From an uncultured Prevotellaceae bacterium (GTDB lineage Bacteria > Bacteroidota > Bacteroidia > Bacteroidales > Bacteroidaceae), in contig OMZE01000023.1 in assembly GCA_900315455.1 (NCBI GenBank), positions 1 through 64,000 on the forward strand: DNA of 64,000 bases, read 5' to 3'. The translations under genes were made by a program, and so were the position numbers. This document shows, piece after piece, positions 62,746 through 64,000 of the stretch. Position 1 is the first letter of the stretch. The number at the start of each line of letters is the position of its first letter. A model generated the notes under the pieces. The model was not told the origin of the DNA and did not search any database. It saw nothing but the letters and a program-made list of their open reading frames with translations.

Positions 62746-62787
62746 TCTAGATGTTCTAGATATTCTAGATGTCTAGATTCTCTAGAT
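62746..62787. repeat. TCTAGAT tandem repeat, five units at 8-9 bp
   Basis: TCTAGAT starts at 62746, 62755, 62764, 62772 and 62781. It overlaps the stop codon of the DUF3109 gene and lies 27 bp upstream of the AraC start on the same strand. The palindromic TCTAGA core could allow hairpins or be a binding array. Confidence 0.85.
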
Positions 62788-63384
62788 TTCCAAAAGGGCG
62801 GTGGCGGTGGCCTCCAGTTCGTCGTACCACTCCTGTCCGAAACGCCGAACGAGGGGGCCTTTGAGGAACTTGTAGATGGGCAGGCCGAGTTGGTTGCCCA
62901 AGGTCACGGCATCACGGCAAACTGTCCACTCATTGTAGTTAAGTCCGATGAGACCGCCCGACAGTTTCTTCTCACGTATAGGGTAGAGCGCACAACTGAT
63001 AGGCTTGCAGAACCGTGTTTCCCCACTGCGGTAAGCCTTTTCGAGCGCACACAGGCAGGTGCCGTTGGAGTCGTAGCATGTGAACACACAGTCGCGCCCA
63101 TTCACGATGCTCGTCACCAGGTCGCCCTCGCTGTCGGTGTATGCCACCCCTTGCTTGTCGACCACCGTCTGTGCCGAAGCCGAAAGGTCGGGCCACACCG
63201 TTTCCAGGCAGTTCTCTATTGCAGCCACCTCGTCAAGGGTCACAGGAGCCCCGGCATCGCCCTCCACGCAACACTGTCCCTTACACGCTTTCAGGTCGCA
63301 GCAGAAATTACGGGTAAGGATATCTGGCGAGAGGAGCACATTGCCCACCTGTATGATGGGAATCATTCGTTTTTCGTTGTCCAT
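62782..63384 (-). CDS. DUF3109 Cys-rich protein
   Basis: The product has 200 residues from MDNEKRMIPIIQVGN; the longer frame at 63618 runs inside ung and is rejected. It has a family-typical Cys set: FCCDLKACKGQCCVEGDAGA near residues 27-46, CVFTCYDSNGTCLCALEKAY and FCKPISCALYPIREKK. The pattern suggests bound iron-sulfur or zinc. DUF3109 (YkgJ-like) has no proven role. The start is four bases after the ung stop, so it is the second gene of that operon. Confidence 0.88.
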   Translation of the reverse strand: MDNEKRMIPIIQVGNVLLSPDILTRNFCCDLKACKGQCCVEGDAGAPVTLDEVAAIENCLETVWPDLSASAQTVVDKQGVAYTDSEGDLVTSIVNGRDCVFTCYDSNGTCLCALEKAYRSGETRFCKPISCALYPIREKKLSGGLIGLNYNEWTVCRDAVTLGNQLGLPIYKFLKGPLVRRFGQEWYDELEATATALLEI

Positions 63385-63388
63385 GAGC

Positions 63389-64000
63389 CTACCAGTGGAT
63401 GGGTGACAGTTGATGAGCCGCGAGGAATGCGTTGGCCTGTGAAAAATGGTGGTTGCCGAACCATCCGCCCCTGTTTGCCGAGAGCGGCGAAGGGTGCACC
63501 GACTGCAGCACGAGGTGCTTCGAGCGGTCGATGAGTGCCGCCTTGCTCCGCGCGTAGCCTCCCCAGAGGATGAAGACGAGGTGGTCGCGGTAGTCGCTGA
63601 GCGCCTTGATGGCAGCATCGGTAAACGTCTCCCATCCCTGCCGTTGGTGGCTGGCTGCCTGGTGTGCCCTCACGGTGAGTGTGGCATTGAGCAGCAGCAC
63701 CCCCTGCTCTGCCCACCGGGTGAGGTTTCCCGAAGCAGGCATAGGCTGATGGAGGTCGAGTTCTATCTCCTTGAATATATTGATGAGCGAAGGCGGCATA
63801 GGTATGCCCTCGGGCACTGAGAAACTCAGTCCCATGGCCTGTCCCGGTTCATGGTAGGGGTCTTGTCCGATAATCACCACCTTCACCTTGTCGAACGGGC
63901 AGAGGTTGAAGGCGTTGAAAATCAGTCTTCCCGGCGGGTAGCAGGCATATTGTGCATACTCCCGTTTCACCATCTGCACCAGGTTGGCGAAATAAGGTTT
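63389..64000 (-). CDS. ung: Uracil-DNA glycosylase (5' end beyond window)
   Basis: The visible 203 codons begin inside the gene, since the frame stays open through KPYFANLVQMVKREY to the window edge; a typical length of about 220 residues means roughly 15-20 are missing. The catalytic motif VVIIGQDPYHEPGQAMGLSF and the HPSPLSANRGGWFGN motif identify family 1 UDG. It removes uracil from DNA; dut in this window prevents the same lesion. Confidence 0.96.
   Translation of the reverse strand, partial: KPYFANLVQMVKREYAQYACYPPGRLIFNAFNLCPFDKVKVVIIGQDPYHEPGQAMGLSFSVPEGIPMPPSLINIFKEIELDLHQPMPASGNLTRWAEQGVLLLNATLTVRAHQAASHQRQGWETFTDAAIKALSDYRDHLVFILWGGYARSKAALIDRSKHLVLQSVHPSPLSANRGGWFGNHHFSQANAFLAAHQLSPIHW

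Noticed and set aside
63385-63618. N-terminal extension of the DUF3109 gene
   Set aside because: This part lies entirely inside ung on the same strand and has low-complexity Ser/Arg sequence; the family start fits ATG 63384.

Overview
The window reads as chromosome of a Bacteroidales bacterium, most likely a Prevotellaceae member. The evidence is the gene set: a dcw cluster without murF and ddl, a DUF4292 lipoprotein, coiled-coil lipoproteins of the CKDYDDD type, C-terminal tails resembling type IX secretion (T9SS) sorting signals, glycine-lipid acyltransferases and GH95 fucosidase. The promoter grammar agrees: TTTG, about 20 bp, then TAnnTTTG, seen several times. Base composition is mixed; the housekeeping blocks are GC-rich and the 18.7-33 kb accessory block is clearly AT-richer.

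Layout. 0.4-10.5 kb is mostly minus strand: a TPR-AraC membrane regulator, a probable operon of two paralogous sodium:neurotransmitter-type symporters with a helix-hairpin-helix protein and an acetyltransferase, then an operon of acyl-CoA synthetase, release factor 2, a 46-residue membrane protein and a CYTH protein. 10.6-11.1 kb is a repeat-filled gap. 11-18.7 kb holds an M20 deacylase, an envelope operon starting with dut (dut, TPR protein, DUF4292 lipoprotein, EnvC-like factor) and dgt; dut and dgt are divergent, so dNTP sanitation is clustered.

18.78-27.21 kb is the most interesting part. An 8.4-kb segment is bounded by 30-bp inverted repeats with 29 of 30 matches. It contains a tyrosine recombinase and four exported proteins, all pointing left: a 1126-residue coiled-coil lipoprotein, a small lipoprotein, a modular surface protein with a T9SS-like tail and a BspA-type leucine-rich repeat protein. 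A Bacteroidetes-type promoter sits just outside the left repeat and points into the segment, antisense to the operon. Inversion would place the operon under this promoter. I read it as a phase-variable surface-protein locus seen in its OFF orientation.

27.2-38.7 kb is an envelope and secretome region: a small membrane protein, an outer-membrane beta-barrel, a T9SS-tailed protein translationally coupled to a large caspase-fold (clan CD) peptidase candidate of mosaic composition, a facing clostripain-like lipoprotein, a small lipoprotein, a beta-helix protein and a two-gene acyltransferase unit resembling glycine-lipid synthesis GlsA/GlsB.

39-55.7 kb is the dcw division and cell-wall cluster: mraZ, rsmH, an ftsL-like gene, ftsI, murE, mraY, murD, ftsW, murG, murC, ftsQ, ftsA, ftsZ and a yqeY-like gene. 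A textbook MraZ operator (three TGGGG boxes spaced 5 bp apart) overlaps the mraZ promoter, and a second strong promoter lies before murG. 55.8-59.3 kb carries recO, tRNA-Glu, rpsT and gyrB. 59.4-64 kb carries a secreted GH95 alpha-L-fucosidase, a convergent AraC regulator, a DUF3109 metal-cluster-type protein and the 3' part of ung, cut by the window edge.
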